Positions 14,604 to 14,655 of a stretch of 14,655 bases of DNA are shown piece by piece (position 1 is the first letter of the stretch; the number at the start of each line of letters is the position of its first letter). This DNA is from Acidimicrobiaceae bacterium (GTDB lineage Bacteria > Actinomycetota > Acidimicrobiia > Acidimicrobiales > Ilumatobacteraceae): assembly GCA_003455715.1 (NCBI GenBank), contig DMQJ01000419.1, positions 4,310 through 18,964 on the forward strand, written 5' to 3'. Made by a program: the position numbers and the translations under genes. Below the pieces are notes generated by a model that had not been told where the DNA came from, ran no database searches, and saw nothing but the letters and a program-made list of their open reading frames with translations.

Positions 14604-14655
14604 GACGGCGGCAATGACAATGCCCGCGGTAGAGAGTGCGGTGCCACCTGGTTAC
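14585..14655. repeat. 13-bp perfect inverted repeat bracketing the start of the DUF1295 gene
   Basis: GTAACCAGGTGGC at 14585-14597 is the exact reverse complement of 14643-14655, with 45 bases between. On the minus-strand transcript the first arm contains the in-frame UAA and the second arm lies within codons 3-7, so the AUG sits in the loop just before the second arm. The repeat reaches the last base of the window and may continue beyond it. Confidence 0.6.

Overview
This GC-rich window looks like an actinobacterial chromosome segment, possibly from the Acidimicrobiia; the class is inference. The support is a HAD hydrolase/PlsC acyltransferase fusion of a type common in Actinobacteria, a sortase-anchored giant surface protein built from prealbumin-like (SpaA/Cna_B-type) and DUF11-like modules, NNC/NNG codon preference, and a U-tract-free terminator.

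Layout. (1) 1-780, plus strand: 3' part of an unrecognised multi-pass membrane protein. (2) 867-2321, plus strand: the HAD-IB/1-acylglycerol-phosphate acyltransferase fusion, likely in phospholipid metabolism. (3) 2322-2521: a 200-bp gap with a weak promoter candidate and three short complementary arms that can form two mutually exclusive hairpins, one covering the Shine-Dalgarno of the next gene. (4) 2522-13807, plus strand: one uninterrupted gene for a 3761-residue secreted protein, 77% of the window. It has a signal peptide, an N-terminal beta-rich domain, 26 prealbumin-like modules, four DUF11-like modules, and an IPETG/transmembrane/basic-tail sorting signal. (5) 13811-13855: a perfect 20-bp hairpin between convergent genes, a likely bidirectional terminator. 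(6) 13872-14603, minus strand: a DUF1295/steroid 5-alpha-reductase-like membrane protein, with a 13-bp inverted repeat bracketing its start codon.

The main object of interest is the giant surface protein. All 26 prealbumin-like modules keep one Lys on the first strand, one Glu in a TITE-like strand, and a C-x3-N on the last strand. In the 18 best-conserved ~110-residue repeats that Lys is almost the only lysine. This pattern predicts an intramolecular Lys-Asn isopeptide bond plus a disulfide in every module, i.e. a long, stiff, very acidic stalk. The array is a mosaic of repeat classes and contains a recent 333-bp tandem duplication (5 mismatches). No sortase, pilin-type partner or defence system lies in the window. 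The surrounding genes are membrane and lipid functions with no obvious link to the surface protein, and I see no multi-gene system here.
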